NCBI RefSeq assembly: GCF_000012505.1
Contig: NC_007513.1
Coordinates: forward strand, 2,046,001-2,110,000
Source: Synechococcus sp. CC9902
GTDB lineage: Bacteria; Cyanobacteriota; Cyanobacteriia; PCC-6307; Cyanobiaceae
Direction: 5' to 3'
Length of the DNA stretch: 64,000 nt
The translations under genes were made by a program, and so were the position numbers. The notes under the pieces were generated by a model that was not told the origin of the DNA, did not search any database, and saw nothing but the letters and a program-made list of their open reading frames with translations. Below are positions 9,294 to 19,647 of this stretch, piece after piece. Numbering within the stretch: position 1 is the first letter of the stretch; every line of letters begins with the position of its first letter.

Positions 9294-9821
9294 TCAGCTG
9301 TCGCCGCCTTCGGCGTGCTGCTTGAGTGCCCTGGCCATACCGGTGGGAACCTCGTTGATGCCAACGGCGACCTTGGTGGCCACAGCGTTGATTGCACCAG
9401 CGATCTGAGCCATGAGTTCTTCCCTGGAAGGAAGATCAGCGATGGCCTTGATCTCGTCTTGAGAAAGAAGCTTGCCTTCGAAAAGAGCGCCCTTGGTCTC
9501 AGACTTTTTGAATTCGTTCTGGAAAGACCGAACGGCCTTTACACCAGCACCAACATCGCCTTTTACAAGAACGAAAGCGTTGGTACCCGTCAGAAGCGAA
9601 TCGAGGTTGGCCCAGGAGCTGTCACCATCAATGGCACGGCGCATCAAGGTGTTTTTAGTCACCTTGCAGACGCTGTTGGTGACCCGGAGACGATCCCGCA
9701 GGTCAGACATTTCCTTGATGGACAGGCCCTTGAAATCAAGGACCAATGCCAGCTCGGTCTCGGCGAGGAGCCCTTTGAGCTCTCCGACGATCTGTTGCTT
9801 GTTCTCCAGAGTGCGGCCCAT
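9294..9821 (-). CDS. rplJ: 50S ribosomal protein L10
   Basis: L10 anchors the L7/L12 dimers to the ribosome and represses its own operon. The 175-aa form starting [19 protein letters not shown] is the family standard; the 12-codon upstream extension of the open frame was rejected. Landmarks are [33 protein letters not shown] and the C-terminal helix that binds L7/L12. The 236-base gap before it holds a recognisable L10 leader, so autoregulation by L10-L12 binding to its own mRNA is likely. Confidence 0.96.
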   Translation of the reverse strand: MGRTLENKQQIVGELKGLLAETELALVLDFKGLSIKEMSDLRDRLRVTNSVCKVTKNTLMRRAIDGDSSWANLDSLLTGTNAFVLVKGDVGAGVKAVRSFQNEFKKSETKGALFEGKLLSQDEIKAIADLPSREELMAQIAGAINAVATKVAVGINEVPTGMARALKQHAEGGDS

Positions 9822-9936
9822 GATGATTGGATCGGATTGAAGGAACAAGCAGGACATGCGGCCGATCGAGTCTCAAAAATGAGACGAGGCCGCGTTCCAA
9901 TCCAATCTCACGGGGGAGAAAAAATGTTGCGCGTTT

Positions 9937-9998
9937 GCCTCGGCGGGAATTAACTGGTCGAAAGACGATTGAACGTCCGTCGATCAAACCTGCTGTCT
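9937..9998 (-). promoter_or_regulatory. Ribosomal L10 leader element
   Basis: On the minus strand, the rplJ leader reads AGACAGCAGG (from 9998), then about 35 variable bases, then TTAATTCCCGCCGAGGC (ending at 9937). These two blocks match the conserved parts of the L10 leader family, the mRNA site bound by the L10-L12 complex to control rplJ and rplL. A further hairpin, GTCTCA-TTTTT-GAGAC style, follows downstream at about 9870-9886 and could act as an attenuator. The match is by recall of the family consensus; a covariance search would settle it. Confidence 0.72.
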
Positions 9999-10057
9999 CT
10001 GGCCGGGCACATGCCCGAATTGGCTTTCGCCAATGGCTAAATATAGATCAAGGGGCG

Positions 10058-10765
10058 TTAGCCCTCTTGACCAATCTCCTGAAGGGCCGAGAAATCAACC
10101 TCGACGGAGGGGCCCATTGTGGATGTCACGTACAAGCTTTTCCAATAACGCCCCTTCGCGCCACTGGGTTTGTTGCGATCGATCGTTTCTTGCAGCGTCT
10201 TGAGGTTCTCGAGCAGGGCATCCGCGGTGAAGCTGGCCTTACCAAAACGAACGTGGACGATGCCGGTGCGATCGGCTCGGAACTCGAGCTTGCCCGCCTT
10301 GAAGTCTTTAATCGCAGCCGCGAGATCGGTGGTCACCGTTCCAGCTTTTGGGTTCGGCATCAGACCACGCGGACCCAGCACACGGCCGAGTTTGGCCACC
10401 TTGGGCATCATGTCTGGAGTGGCAATCAGGAGGTCGAAATTCATTTCTCCCTTGCTGATCGCTTCCACTAGATCTTCATCGCCAGCGAGTTCGGCGCCAG
10501 CGGCTTTAGCGGCAGCCACCTTTTCACCACTGGTGACGACAGCGATGCGAACGGTCTGACCCGTGCCGTTGGGCAGGGCAACCGTGGTGCGCAATTGCTG
10601 GTCGGTGTATTTGGGATCGATGCCAAGCCGCACGTGGGCTTCCATCGTTTCGTCAAATTTGGCGTTGGCGTTGTCTTTTACGAGAGCAATCGCCTCGAGG
10701 GGCCCGTAGGTACGATCCTCGATCTTGCTGGCCAAGCCAGCCAAGCGCTTTGAAAGTTTGGGCAT
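10058..10765 (-). CDS. rplA: 50S ribosomal protein L1
   Basis: L1 binds 23S rRNA at the mobile L1 stalk that releases E-site tRNA, and in many bacteria represses its own operon. The 235-aa sequence begins [21 protein letters not shown]. It contains [46 protein letters not shown] and NPKAGTVT, and ends with the [17 protein letters not shown] motif. All are standard, as is the length. It lies between rplK and rplJ as in most bacteria. Confidence 0.97.
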   Translation of the reverse strand: MPKLSKRLAGLASKIEDRTYGPLEAIALVKDNANAKFDETMEAHVRLGIDPKYTDQQLRTTVALPNGTGQTVRIAVVTSGEKVAAAKAAGAELAGDEDLVEAISKGEMNFDLLIATPDMMPKVAKLGRVLGPRGLMPNPKAGTVTTDLAAAIKDFKAGKLEFRADRTGIVHVRFGKASFTADALLENLKTLQETIDRNKPSGAKGRYWKSLYVTSTMGPSVEVDFSALQEIGQEG

Positions 10766-10785
10766 ATCAGAGTTGGGGTACAGAC

Positions 10786-10800
10786 GACATCAGTGATGTC
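10786..10800 (-). promoter_or_regulatory. Hairpin ahead of rplA
   Basis: GACATCA-G-TGATGTC is a perfect 7-bp inverted repeat, 20 bases before the rplA start in the rplK-rplA gap. In the transcript the arms meet almost without a loop, so only the outer pairs could close. It may be an mRNA control site or a chance palindrome; no terminator T run follows. Confidence 0.3.
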
Positions 10801-10849
10801 TCCCCCGGTAATGAGGTTGAGAGTGAAACGTTGAGCGTGAACGATGCGA

Positions 10850-11275
10850 TCAATCGCTGACGGCAACGCCCATGTTGCGGGCAGTGCCTTCGATGATCCG
10901 CATGGCGGAATCAACGCTGGAGCAATTGAGATCGGGGAGCTTGGTCTTTGCGATCTCCTCGAGCTGAGCGCGGCTGATAGAGCCGACACTGCCCTTTGCA
11001 GAATCGCCTGATCCTTTCTCGATACCGGCAGCTTTCGTGATCAACACGGAAGCTGGAGGGGTCTTCGTAATGAAGGTGAAACTACGGTCCTCAAAGACCG
11101 AAATCTCAACCGGAATCACGAGTCCGGCTTTGTCCTGCGTCCGAGCGTTGTACTCCTTGCAGAACATCATGATGTTCACGCCGTGCTGACCGAGGGCAGG
11201 GCCCACGGGCGGCGCCGGGTTGGCTTTACCGGCCTGAAGGGCCAGCTTGATTACAGCTACGACTTTCTTGGCCAT
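10850..11275 (-). CDS. rplK: 50S ribosomal protein L11
   Basis: L11 forms the GTPase-associated centre with 23S rRNA and is needed for translation-factor action. The 141-aa sequence begins [20 protein letters not shown], has [20 protein letters not shown] (the Pro-rich rRNA-binding face), then [14 protein letters not shown] and [12 protein letters not shown]. It ends with [14 protein letters not shown]. Length is exact for the family. It follows nusG after a 109-base gap that contains a terminator-like hairpin. Confidence 0.97.
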   Translation of the reverse strand: MAKKVVAVIKLALQAGKANPAPPVGPALGQHGVNIMMFCKEYNARTQDKAGLVIPVEISVFEDRSFTFITKTPPASVLITKAAGIEKGSGDSAKGSVGSISRAQLEEIAKTKLPDLNCSSVDSAMRIIEGTARNMGVAVSD

Positions 11276-11350
11276 CGTCTGGAGGGTTTGGACAACTACG
11301 GATCACCAGGCCCGTGGGCCGGATGCGGCGGGATGGAAAACCACCCCAAA

Positions 11351-11375
11351 GGCCGCCCTCCGCAGGGAGACGGCC
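11351..11375 (-). terminator. Hairpin between nusG and rplK
   Basis: On the minus strand GGCCGTCTCCC-TGC-GGAGGGCGGCC folds into a long GC stem with one mismatch region, followed by a T-rich stretch. It lies just after the nusG stop. It may partly terminate the secE-nusG transcript and separate it from the ribosomal genes. Confidence 0.55.
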
Positions 11376-11384
11376 GCCAGCATG

Positions 11385-12053
11385 TCAGTTCTGCTTGCTG
11401 ATCTGTGAAAACTCCAGTTCAACTGGCGTTTCCCGTCCAAAAATGGACAGCAATGCCTTGAGCTTGTTGCGCTCGCCTGACACCTCAATCACTTCCCCTT
11501 GGAAGTCTTTGAACGGACCAGCGGTAACAAGGATCTGATCGCCTTCGGCCAAGTCGACCTTGACGACGGTTTTCTTCTCGGCAGCGCGCTTAAAGATGCG
11601 ATCCACCTCTGAACGGCTAAGCGGGCGAGGTTTGATGTGGCCCCGGGCTTTTCCGGTTGCGCGTCGATCCTCAGCACCAACGAAATTAATCACGTTGGGC
11701 GTGCTGCGCACCGCCATCATCGTGTCTTCATCCAGCACCATCCGGACGAGCACATAGCCGGGAAACACCTTCTCCTCAGTGGACTGACGGCTGCCGTCCT
11801 TTTTCAGCTTGATCGCCGGCGTTTGAGGAATCTCGATCTCAAGAATGCGATTGCTCACCCCAAGGGTGACCGCCCGTTGTTCAAGGGTGGCTTTCACTTT
11901 TTTCTCACAACTCGAGGCCACCTGAACCGCATACCACCGAGCAATAGCGGTATTCGCGACAGGCTCCATCGCAAGCGTTCCGTCTTCCCCATCATTCGGG
12001 GCCGGCAGATCGATCACCTCAAGGGCGTCCGGTGTGGTCAAGTCGTCGGGCAC
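11385..12053 (-). CDS. nusG: Transcription termination/antitermination factor NusG
   Basis: NusG binds RNA polymerase and couples it to Rho or to ribosomes. The NGN domain starts at RWYAVQVASSCEKKVKATLEQ and includes VFPGYVLVRM and TPNVINFVG; the C-terminal KOW domain includes VDLAEGDQILVTAGPFKDFQ and LKALLSIFGRETPVELEF. A GTG at 12053 gives a 222-aa protein beginning PDDLTTPDALEV after the start, 19 bases after the secE stop. The longer ATG form would overlap secE and is less likely. The acidic N-terminal extension of about 35 residues is seen in cyanobacterial NusG. Confidence 0.93.
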   Translation of the reverse strand: MPDDLTTPDALEVIDLPAPNDGEDGTLAMEPVANTAIARWYAVQVASSCEKKVKATLEQRAVTLGVSNRILEIEIPQTPAIKLKKDGSRQSTEEKVFPGYVLVRMVLDEDTMMAVRSTPNVINFVGAEDRRATGKARGHIKPRPLSRSEVDRIFKRAAEKKTVVKVDLAEGDQILVTAGPFKDFQGEVIEVSGERNKLKALLSIFGRETPVELEFSQISKQN

Positions 12054-12072
12054 GGCGAAAGAGAGAAGCGAG

Positions 12073-12312
12073 TCAGCGGAACACCTGAGATGAAGCCCAA
12101 CCAAAGAAGCGACTCACGGCAGCGATGGTGGCTGCCGACAGGCTGACCATCAAGATCACAGCGATGGATTCGCTGAAAAGCTGTTGTCGGCTGGGCCAAA
12201 CCACCAATTTCAACTCTTGAACCGTATCCGCTAAAAAGCCACCCGGTCGGGTGGACTCAGCAGAAGGCTCAGGGGCGTTGGTAGTGGTGTCCTCTTGGGT
12301 TGGGCTGGTCAC
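12073..12312 (-). CDS. secE: Preprotein translocase subunit SecE
   Basis: SecE stabilises the SecY channel in the plasma and thylakoid membranes. The 79-aa protein from a GTG at 12312 has a polar N terminus, the amphipathic helix with the diagnostic VQELKLVVWPSRQQLFSES segment, and a single membrane helix (IAVILMVSLSAATIAAVSRFF). The annotated open frame goes on far upstream in non-homologous sequence, so the GTG start is preferred. It lies directly before nusG, the usual arrangement. Confidence 0.92.
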   Translation of the reverse strand: MTSPTQEDTTTNAPEPSAESTRPGGFLADTVQELKLVVWPSRQQLFSESIAVILMVSLSAATIAAVSRFFGWASSQVFR

Positions 12313-12385
12313 TGGGGGGTGGGACCGGAAGTTGACAACGGTGCCGGAAAGCACTTCGCCAAAGATCCACACTAACTGATGCCCC

Positions 12386-15211
12386 CTAGTCCATTTGTGG
12401 CTCAAACCGCAAGGGCTCTCCATCGGCGCCACCAACAGCGACGCACACACCCGTTGCTCCTGCAAAGCGTTCTTCGAGAAGCTGAGTTGCCAATGGATTC
12501 TCCACCTGGCGCCGCAAGACCCGCCGCAGGGGCCTTGCCCCATATTCGGGTTCATAACCCTGGCGCGCCAAGGAATCAGCGACGCCATCCTCGACCGCTA
12601 ACGACAAGCCCTGTTCCGCGAGCAGGCTCGTCAACTCCTGGAGCTGCAACGTCACGATCTTCACGAGATCAGACACCTGCAGCGGACGGAATCGAATCAC
12701 CTCATCAATGCGATTCAAAAACTCCGGTCGGAAATGGCTAGCCAAGGCTTCATCCACCTTGCGTTGGAGCGCGGAATCATCGGCTTCCTGTTGTCGGGCA
12801 TGGTCCAGGATTGCTGGGCTGGCCAGGTTGCTCGTCATCACCACAACCGTGTGCCGGAAGTCGACGGTTCGACCCTGGGAATCCGTGAGGCGGCCATCGT
12901 CGAGAACCTGCAACAACAGATTGAACACATCGGGATGGGCTTTCTCCACCTCATCGAGAAGGAGCACGGCATAGGGACGCCGCCGCACCGCCTCGGTGAG
13001 CTGACCCCCCTCCTCGTAACCGACGTAACCCGGTGGCGCGCCGATTAATCGCGCCACGGCATTGCGCTCCATGAATTCACTCATATCGAGGCGCACCAAC
13101 GCCTCTTCTTCATCAAACAAGGATGCCGCCAAGGCCTTGGCTAACTCCGTTTTTCCCACTCCGGTCGGGCCAAGGAACAAGAACGAACCCACCGGGCGTC
13201 GCGAATCCTTCATTCCTGCACGGGCGCGGCGGATCGCAGCTGCCACCGCCGTGACCGCCTCCGCCTGACCAATCACCCGTTCACCGAGGTGAGCTTCCAA
13301 GGCCAAAAGCTTGCGCCGCTCTCCGGCGAGCAGCCGCTGCACAGGAATGCCTGTCCATCGCGCTACGAGATCGGCGATATCTCCGGCCTCCACCTGTTCC
13401 CTCAATAACGCGGTGCCGGCGGCCTGCGCCTCAGCCTGACAAGCCTCAAGCTCCTCTCGGCGTTGCTGCAGCGTGTGCAATTGGTCGTACTGCAAGCGCG
13501 CTGCTTCTTCCAGATCACCGTCGCGCTCCGCCTCAGCGATGGCATGGCGAAGCTCTTCGTCCTGACGCAACAACTGGCCGAGTTCATCCAATTGATTCCG
13601 CTCCTCTTGCCAACGACGACGCAAGTCGTCGAGGCGGGCCGCACCATCGAGACGGTTGCGTTGCAACTGAATTCGCTCAGCCTCTGGGGCCTGTTCTGCC
13701 GCCAGCACCGCCAATTCAACCCGGCGAAGATCGGCTTCTGCCTCCTCCACCACTTGTGGCTTGGAAGTGACTTCCATCTTGAGTTGGGCAGCCGCTTCAT
13801 CGATCAAATCAATGGCCTTATCGGGCAAACAGCGATCACTGATGTATCGATCCGCCAGTCGGTTCGCCGCTTGCAGCGCCTCATCCGTGATCGACACGCC
13901 GTGATGCAGCTCATAACGCTCTTTCAAGCCACGCAGAATCTCCAAGCTCAGGGGCAAATCCGGCTCTCGAATCAGCACCTGCTGAAAACGACGATTCAGG
14001 GCTGGGTCTTTCTCCACGGTGCGGCGGTAATCCTCGGGCGTCGTGGCACCGATGCAACGGAGATCACCCCTGGCGAGGGCAGGCTTCAGCAAGCTGCCGG
14101 CATCGGTGCTGCTGCGCTCACTCCCCACCACCGTGTGCAATTCGTCGACAAACAACACCACCCCCGAATCAGGGCGACTCACCTCCTCCAGAACCGAGCG
14201 AAGCCGTTCCTCGAATTGACCCCGAAATTTGGCGCCGGCAATTAGGGCTCCGAGGTCGAGGGATATCAATCGCATCCCCTGGAGCGATTCCGGCACTTCA
14301 CCAGACACAATCCGCTGCGCCAACAATTCGGCGACGGCCGTCTTTCCCACTCCGGGTGCCCCAATCAGCACCGGATTGTTTTTGCTGCGACGCGATAAGA
14401 CCTTGATCAAGTTGCGGATCTCACTGTCTCGGCCGATCACCGGATCCAGCCGACCGGCCTCCGCCTCCGCCGTGAGATCACGCCCGAAGGATTGAAGGGC
14501 GCTAGGCGGCGCCTCGTGCTCCTCCATCTCCAAGCGCTGAGATTCCGCAGACGGCAACGCTGGTTCCATTGGAGCCACGTCAGCCCCATTTCTCCGAGAA
14601 GACTGGGGCGGATTCAAAGGTTGTGGCTGTTCGCGAGAGGCCTGTGGATCACGAGCCGGCTGGGATGGACGTGGCAGCCGAGACGACTGGGGGGTCGGCC
14701 GAGCCGGGGAAGGCGAAGGCTGGGATGACGAAGGCTGGAATGGCTGAGCCGCGACAGACGGACCTTGCAACAGCTCCTCCAACCGGTCGGCGGATAAGCC
14801 CAACCCTGCAAATAACTCAGCACCGAGGCGTGGATCAGCCCCAATGGCCATGAGCAGCTGTGGAACATCGATCCGTTCCACTCCCCAGCGTCGACGCACC
14901 GCATCCGCCGACTCCAGCAACTGCTCCAAGTCTTCGCCGATGAACAGATCCGTCCCTCGCCCGGAAGGCTGATCGGCCAGCACATCCTCCAAGCGGTCCA
15001 GCAACTCATCCACCACCAGGGGCAAGCCTTCCACCCAAGTGCGACCAACTGGATCCGTGAACAGCACCTGAATCAGATGCTCCACATCGAGTTGTTCATG
15101 CCGCCAACGGCCGGCAACATCTTGAGCACTCAGGAGGAGATCCCAGGCGGCGTCACTGAAACGGTCGGGATCGTGGGTGAGGCTGCCGTTGAAGGAGGGG
15201 GAACCAGTCAT
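12386..15211 (-). CDS. clpB: ClpB-type AAA+ protein disaggregase
   Basis: This 941-aa double-ring unfoldase rescues aggregated proteins with DnaK. The order is: N-terminal Clp repeats (residues about 15-140), a long Pro/Ser/Gln-rich linker (about 145-215), the first AAA+ domain with Walker A GAPGVGKTAVAE and Walker B VVLFVDELHTVVG, and a coiled-coil middle domain (about 460-600, with QQRREELEACQAEAQ). The second AAA+ domain follows, with Walker A LGPTGVGKTELAKAL, PPGYVGYEEGGQLTEA and VVVMTSNLAS. No ClpP-binding IGF-type loop was seen and the middle domain is present, so it is ClpB rather than ClpC. The divergent N-terminal half and linker suggest the cyanobacterial ClpB2 class. Confidence 0.9.
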   Translation of the reverse strand: MTGSPSFNGSLTHDPDRFSDAAWDLLLSAQDVAGRWRHEQLDVEHLIQVLFTDPVGRTWVEGLPLVVDELLDRLEDVLADQPSGRGTDLFIGEDLEQLLESADAVRRRWGVERIDVPQLLMAIGADPRLGAELFAGLGLSADRLEELLQGPSVAAQPFQPSSSQPSPSPARPTPQSSRLPRPSQPARDPQASREQPQPLNPPQSSRRNGADVAPMEPALPSAESQRLEMEEHEAPPSALQSFGRDLTAEAEAGRLDPVIGRDSEIRNLIKVLSRRSKNNPVLIGAPGVGKTAVAELLAQRIVSGEVPESLQGMRLISLDLGALIAGAKFRGQFEERLRSVLEEVSRPDSGVVLFVDELHTVVGSERSSTDAGSLLKPALARGDLRCIGATTPEDYRRTVEKDPALNRRFQQVLIREPDLPLSLEILRGLKERYELHHGVSITDEALQAANRLADRYISDRCLPDKAIDLIDEAAAQLKMEVTSKPQVVEEAEADLRRVELAVLAAEQAPEAERIQLQRNRLDGAARLDDLRRRWQEERNQLDELGQLLRQDEELRHAIAEAERDGDLEEAARLQYDQLHTLQQRREELEACQAEAQAAGTALLREQVEAGDIADLVARWTGIPVQRLLAGERRKLLALEAHLGERVIGQAEAVTAVAAAIRRARAGMKDSRRPVGSFLFLGPTGVGKTELAKALAASLFDEEEALVRLDMSEFMERNAVARLIGAPPGYVGYEEGGQLTEAVRRRPYAVLLLDEVEKAHPDVFNLLLQVLDDGRLTDSQGRTVDFRHTVVVMTSNLASPAILDHARQQEADDSALQRKVDEALASHFRPEFLNRIDEVIRFRPLQVSDLVKIVTLQLQELTSLLAEQGLSLAVEDGVADSLARQGYEPEYGARPLRRVLRRQVENPLATQLLEERFAGATGVCVAVGGADGEPLRFEPQMD

Positions 15212-15217
15212 CCAGGG

Positions 15218-15616
15218 TTAAACAGCTGCTTTGGAGGAGAGCTCGATCAACTCCACTTTGTAACCGTCGGGATCTTCGACAAACGCAATCACCGTGGTTC
15301 CGTGCTTCATCGGCCCTGGTTCACGCACCACACGACCCCCTTTTCCAGCAATGCCCGCACAGGTGGTTCGGATGTCGTCGACTCCAAGAGCGATGTGCCC
15401 ATAAGCATCACCAAGGCTGTAAGCGTCGGCATCCCAGTTATGGGTGAGTTCCAACACCGTCTGCTCGGTTTCGGGGCCATACCCCACAAACGCCAAGGTG
15501 AACCTGCCGCTGGGATAGTCCTTGCGGCGCAACAGATTCATCCCCAAAACACCCGTATAGAACGCCAACGAACGCTCTAAATCAGTAACCCGGAGCATCG
15601 TGTGCAGCATCCGCAT
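15218..15616 (-). CDS. gloA: Lactoylglutathione lyase (glyoxalase I)
   Basis: Glyoxalase I converts the hemithioacetal of methylglyoxal and glutathione to S-lactoylglutathione. The 132-aa protein starting [20 protein letters not shown] has the family's metal ligands in their usual places: His 5, Glu in [11 protein letters not shown], His in [11 protein letters not shown] and Glu in [10 protein letters not shown]. The start at 15616 matches the family; the longer frame adds 19 unrelated residues. It ends 6 bases before the clpB start, so the two are probably one transcript. Confidence 0.95.
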   Translation of the reverse strand: MRMLHTMLRVTDLERSLAFYTGVLGMNLLRRKDYPSGRFTLAFVGYGPETEQTVLELTHNWDADAYSLGDAYGHIALGVDDIRTTCAGIAGKGGRVVREPGPMKHGTTVIAFVEDPDGYKVELIELSSKAAV

Positions 15617-15714
15617 GGCGAAGAAACCGGTTGGGTGATCGTGCCCATATTCTGACCGCCGAGATTCACCCACGACAGGGCTGACAGGGGCGACCCATAG
15701 GATTCATGGGTTAA

Positions 15715-17022
<1,308 letters not shown>

Positions 17023-17039
17023 TCAACCACCGATAAGCC

Positions 17040-18722
17040 TCAGCGGTTGGAGCCAGGCAACTGTTCCAATCGCTGGTCGCGCCGCATTCTCATCTGCATT
17101 CGAAACCAGCCCAACCCCACAGGAAGCGTTGCCGCAGCCGGCAAGATCGACCAAAGAGGACGAGAGCTGGCACCAACAATGGCCGTTGCCAGAGCCAAAC
17201 AGCCCAAGAGAACGGCTTGGCCAATCGACTGTTGCGCAACGATCATGCGCCGGAACTGACGATCGGACTCACCGAGTCGGACCTGGAGTTGGAGATCGCC
17301 CTGTTCAAGACGCTCCAAGCTTTCGTCCAAGCGCCTTGGGATGCCAACAGCCTTACTGCTTAAGGCTCCAACCTGGCGCCCCAGCTCATTGAACAGATCA
17401 TTCGTACCGGGTCCACTGGACGTCATCAGAGGAAGTAAGTAGGGCTTGGCAATCGAGACAAGGCTAAAAGCTGGATCGAGGCTTCGGCCAACGCCTTCAA
17501 AGGTGGAAAGCGCCCGCATCACGAAGATCAACTCAACTGGCAACCGAAAGGGCTGGCCATAAACAAGGTCGTAGAGGTCGCCCGACAGCTTGTCGATCAC
17601 GTTGGAACTGAATGGAGGCGTCAAAGCGTCCTGCAGCATCACGCGCACCAACCGTCGAACAGGACCCACATCAATCTCAGTTCCGATCAATCCCGCTGCC
17701 TGCAATTCAGCCACCAAGGCAGCGGAATCCCTGGCTGCGGCAGCGCGCACCATCGATCCCAGTCGGCGACGTAATCCATCCGACAACACACCCATCATCC
17801 CGAAGTCGTAATAGATGAGTGCGCCGTCGCTGGCGACAGCAAGATTTCCAGGGTGGGGGTCGGCATGAAAAAAGCCAAACCGCACCAGCTGTTTGAGATA
17901 ACTGGCTGCACCGATTTCGGCCACCTCCGAGGGATCAATGCCCGCCTCAACGATCGCCTCGCGGTCATTGATTTTGATCCCAGGCAAATAGTCCAAACAG
18001 AGCACCCGACGGGTGCTCAACTCCCAAATCACCCCTGGAATACGAATCTGGTCGTCGTCAAGAAACTGTTGACGAAACCGAGCCGCATATTGCGCTTCAA
18101 CCCGGAAGTCGAGCTCACGCAACAACACACGCCGACACTCACGGGCCATGGCAGGCCAATCACGACCCCTTCCCCAACTGGGATGACGCTGCAACACCGC
18201 CGCCACCTGCTGCATCACGTCGAGGTCGAGGCGGAAGCGGCGATCCAGCCCTTGCCGTTGCACTTTGAGCACCACCTGCCGACCACTGCGCAAGCTCGCG
18301 CGATGCACTTGGGCAAGAGACGCTGCACCCAGAGGTTGTGGATCGAGATCAATCACCTCGGCGCAGCGCGGGCCGAGCTCCTCCTCCAACACCGTCTGAA
18401 CGCGATCAAAACTGAAAGCCGGCACATTGTCTTGCAGGGACGCCAGCTCACTCACCCACCCGGCTGGAAGGATGTCGGGCCTGGAGGACAACAGCTGCCC
18501 CAGCTTGATAAACGCTGACCCCAATTCCAACAGCTGACGGGTCAGCCATTGAGCGCGTTGTTGCTGACGTTCAGCGCGGCGCTCCCGTGTGGCACCACCG
18601 CGGTAGGTCCAAGATTGGCCGTCCCACCACAGCAACACCAAAAGGGTGAGAACGGCACGCCAAATCACCAATGCACGGATGGCCCGCTGCAAACCAAACG
18701 CGATATTCAAACGACGCATCAA
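17040..18722 (-). CDS. ABC1/UbiB-family atypical kinase
   Basis: This 560-aa protein belongs to the ABC1 (AarF/UbiB) family, which supports quinone and prenyl-lipid metabolism; cyanobacterial and plastid members act in plastoquinone/tocopherol balance. Motifs are the KxGQ-type segment FIKLGQLLSSRPDILP, LQDNVPAF, the Ala-rich loop GAASLAQVHRA, the VAIK-like VVLKVQRQGLDRR, FFHADPHPGNLAV and the DFG-type YYDFGMMGVL. Two hydrophobic segments near the C terminus (AVLLGCLALATAIVGAS and an LWSILPAAATL stretch) suggest membrane anchoring. It overlaps the next gene upstream by 4 bases, so the two are translated together. Confidence 0.9.
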   Translation of the reverse strand: MMRRLNIAFGLQRAIRALVIWRAVLTLLVLLWWDGQSWTYRGGATRERRAERQQQRAQWLTRQLLELGSAFIKLGQLLSSRPDILPAGWVSELASLQDNVPAFSFDRVQTVLEEELGPRCAEVIDLDPQPLGAASLAQVHRASLRSGRQVVLKVQRQGLDRRFRLDLDVMQQVAAVLQRHPSWGRGRDWPAMARECRRVLLRELDFRVEAQYAARFRQQFLDDDQIRIPGVIWELSTRRVLCLDYLPGIKINDREAIVEAGIDPSEVAEIGAASYLKQLVRFGFFHADPHPGNLAVASDGALIYYDFGMMGVLSDGLRRRLGSMVRAAAARDSAALVAELQAAGLIGTEIDVGPVRRLVRVMLQDALTPPFSSNVIDKLSGDLYDLVYGQPFRLPVELIFVMRALSTFEGVGRSLDPAFSLVSIAKPYLLPLMTSSGPGTNDLFNELGRQVGALSSKAVGIPRRLDESLERLEQGDLQLQVRLGESDRQFRRMIVAQQSIGQAVLLGCLALATAIVGASSRPLWSILPAAATLPVGLGWFRMQMRMRRDQRLEQLPGSNR

Positions 18723-19033
18723 GAACGCGCCTCGATCCGCTGACTGAGGTCAGCAACGTTGGCGCGCAAACGATCAATCACCTGCTGTGGAGATTCAGTC
18801 GTCGGTCCCTGCATCGAATCAGCATCAGACGTAACAGGGGAGGCATCACCACGTTCTAAGCGCTCGGCTTCTTCGCGCACTTCTTCTTGGAATAGCTCCC
18901 ATTCCTGGCGGAGCCGCTCGGGAGCGTCCTTCGCAAAAATCGCTAACTCAGCGGCCGTGTCGGCCAAACCATGGCCAACCCGAGCACCGATGCGATGAAC
19001 TGCTGCTCGTATCAAGGCGTCCGGAGAGCCCAT
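18719..19033 (-). CDS. Small helical hypothetical protein coupled to ABC1 kinase
   Basis: This 104-aa protein has no recognised domain. It is mostly helical and charged: an amphipathic N-terminal segment (LIRAAVHRIGARVGHGLAD), an acidic coiled-coil-like stretch (WELFQEEVREEAERLER), a Ser/Thr/Asp-rich linker, and a C-terminal helix (QVIDRLRANVADLSQRIEA). Its stop overlaps the start of the ABC1 kinase gene in an ATGA-type junction, so it is the first gene of a two-gene unit and may work with the kinase. Confidence 0.7.
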   Translation of the reverse strand: MGSPDALIRAAVHRIGARVGHGLADTAAELAIFAKDAPERLRQEWELFQEEVREEAERLERGDASPVTSDADSMQGPTTESPQQVIDRLRANVADLSQRIEARS

Positions 19034-19086
19034 GAACCATTGGCGTATAGGGAAACTGTGGCAGATCTAAGGATCGACTGGCCGAT

Positions 19087-19647
19087 CTAGGGCTGCGATG
19101 GAGGCATTAATGGCTGCAGTGGAAGCAACCGTTGGGCATCGTTCTCCGACACAAAAGCCGGAGGGAGGACCTCAGGGGGTGGGACCAGCAGAACAGATGC
19201 GGAGTCTGGCTCTAGGTCCAGGTCGGGAATTAATTCTGTCGACATCGCAGATGGCGCAACATCAATATCGGGGTCAGACCAGGCTGGTGCCGTCCAGGTC
19301 TTGTCTGCCGATGGAGGGAGCTGAAGCGCCAGGCTTGCCTCTGAAGCAGTGGCAACGGGCGGCGTGGTGGCCGCGTCTAGCTCCGGGGAGGCAAGCTTTC
19401 GGGCGGCTAAATCGACCTGCAAACTGGCGTCACCTTGGTGGATTGAACGCAGCGTCTGCAGGGAATCGCCTGGGAAGTAAGAGGGAGCAAAACGCTGTGT
19501 CTGGGCAGGCTTGATGTCGCTCTGCTGGCTCACCACACGATCGGTGATCCCAAACCCCATGGCGAAACAGCATCCGGCCACCAATGGACCAACCCAGAAA
19601 CGTGGCCGTCCCACGACGGTCGATTCAACAGGCTGGGATTGATCCAT
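19087..19647 (-). CDS. Membrane-anchored hypothetical protein
   Basis: This 186-aa protein starts MDQSQPVESTVVGRPRFW, has one membrane helix (VGPLVAGCCFAMGFGITD), then a long Ser/Pro/Asp-rich tail that looks disordered and extracytoplasmic. A possible periplasmic motif (FAPSYFPGDSLQTLRSIHQG) follows the helix. The open frame extends 34 codons upstream with atypical composition, so the ATG at 19647 is preferred. No family was recognised. It is the last backbone gene before the integrated element that starts near 19847. Confidence 0.55.
   Translation of the reverse strand: MDQSQPVESTVVGRPRFWVGPLVAGCCFAMGFGITDRVVSQQSDIKPAQTQRFAPSYFPGDSLQTLRSIHQGDASLQVDLAARKLASPELDAATTPPVATASEASLALQLPPSADKTWTAPAWSDPDIDVAPSAMSTELIPDLDLEPDSASVLLVPPPEVLPPAFVSENDAQRLLPLQPLMPPSQP

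Noticed and set aside
12313-12588. Extended N terminus of SecE
   Set aside because: The sequence before the GTG at 12312 overlaps clpB in part and is not homologous to SecE.
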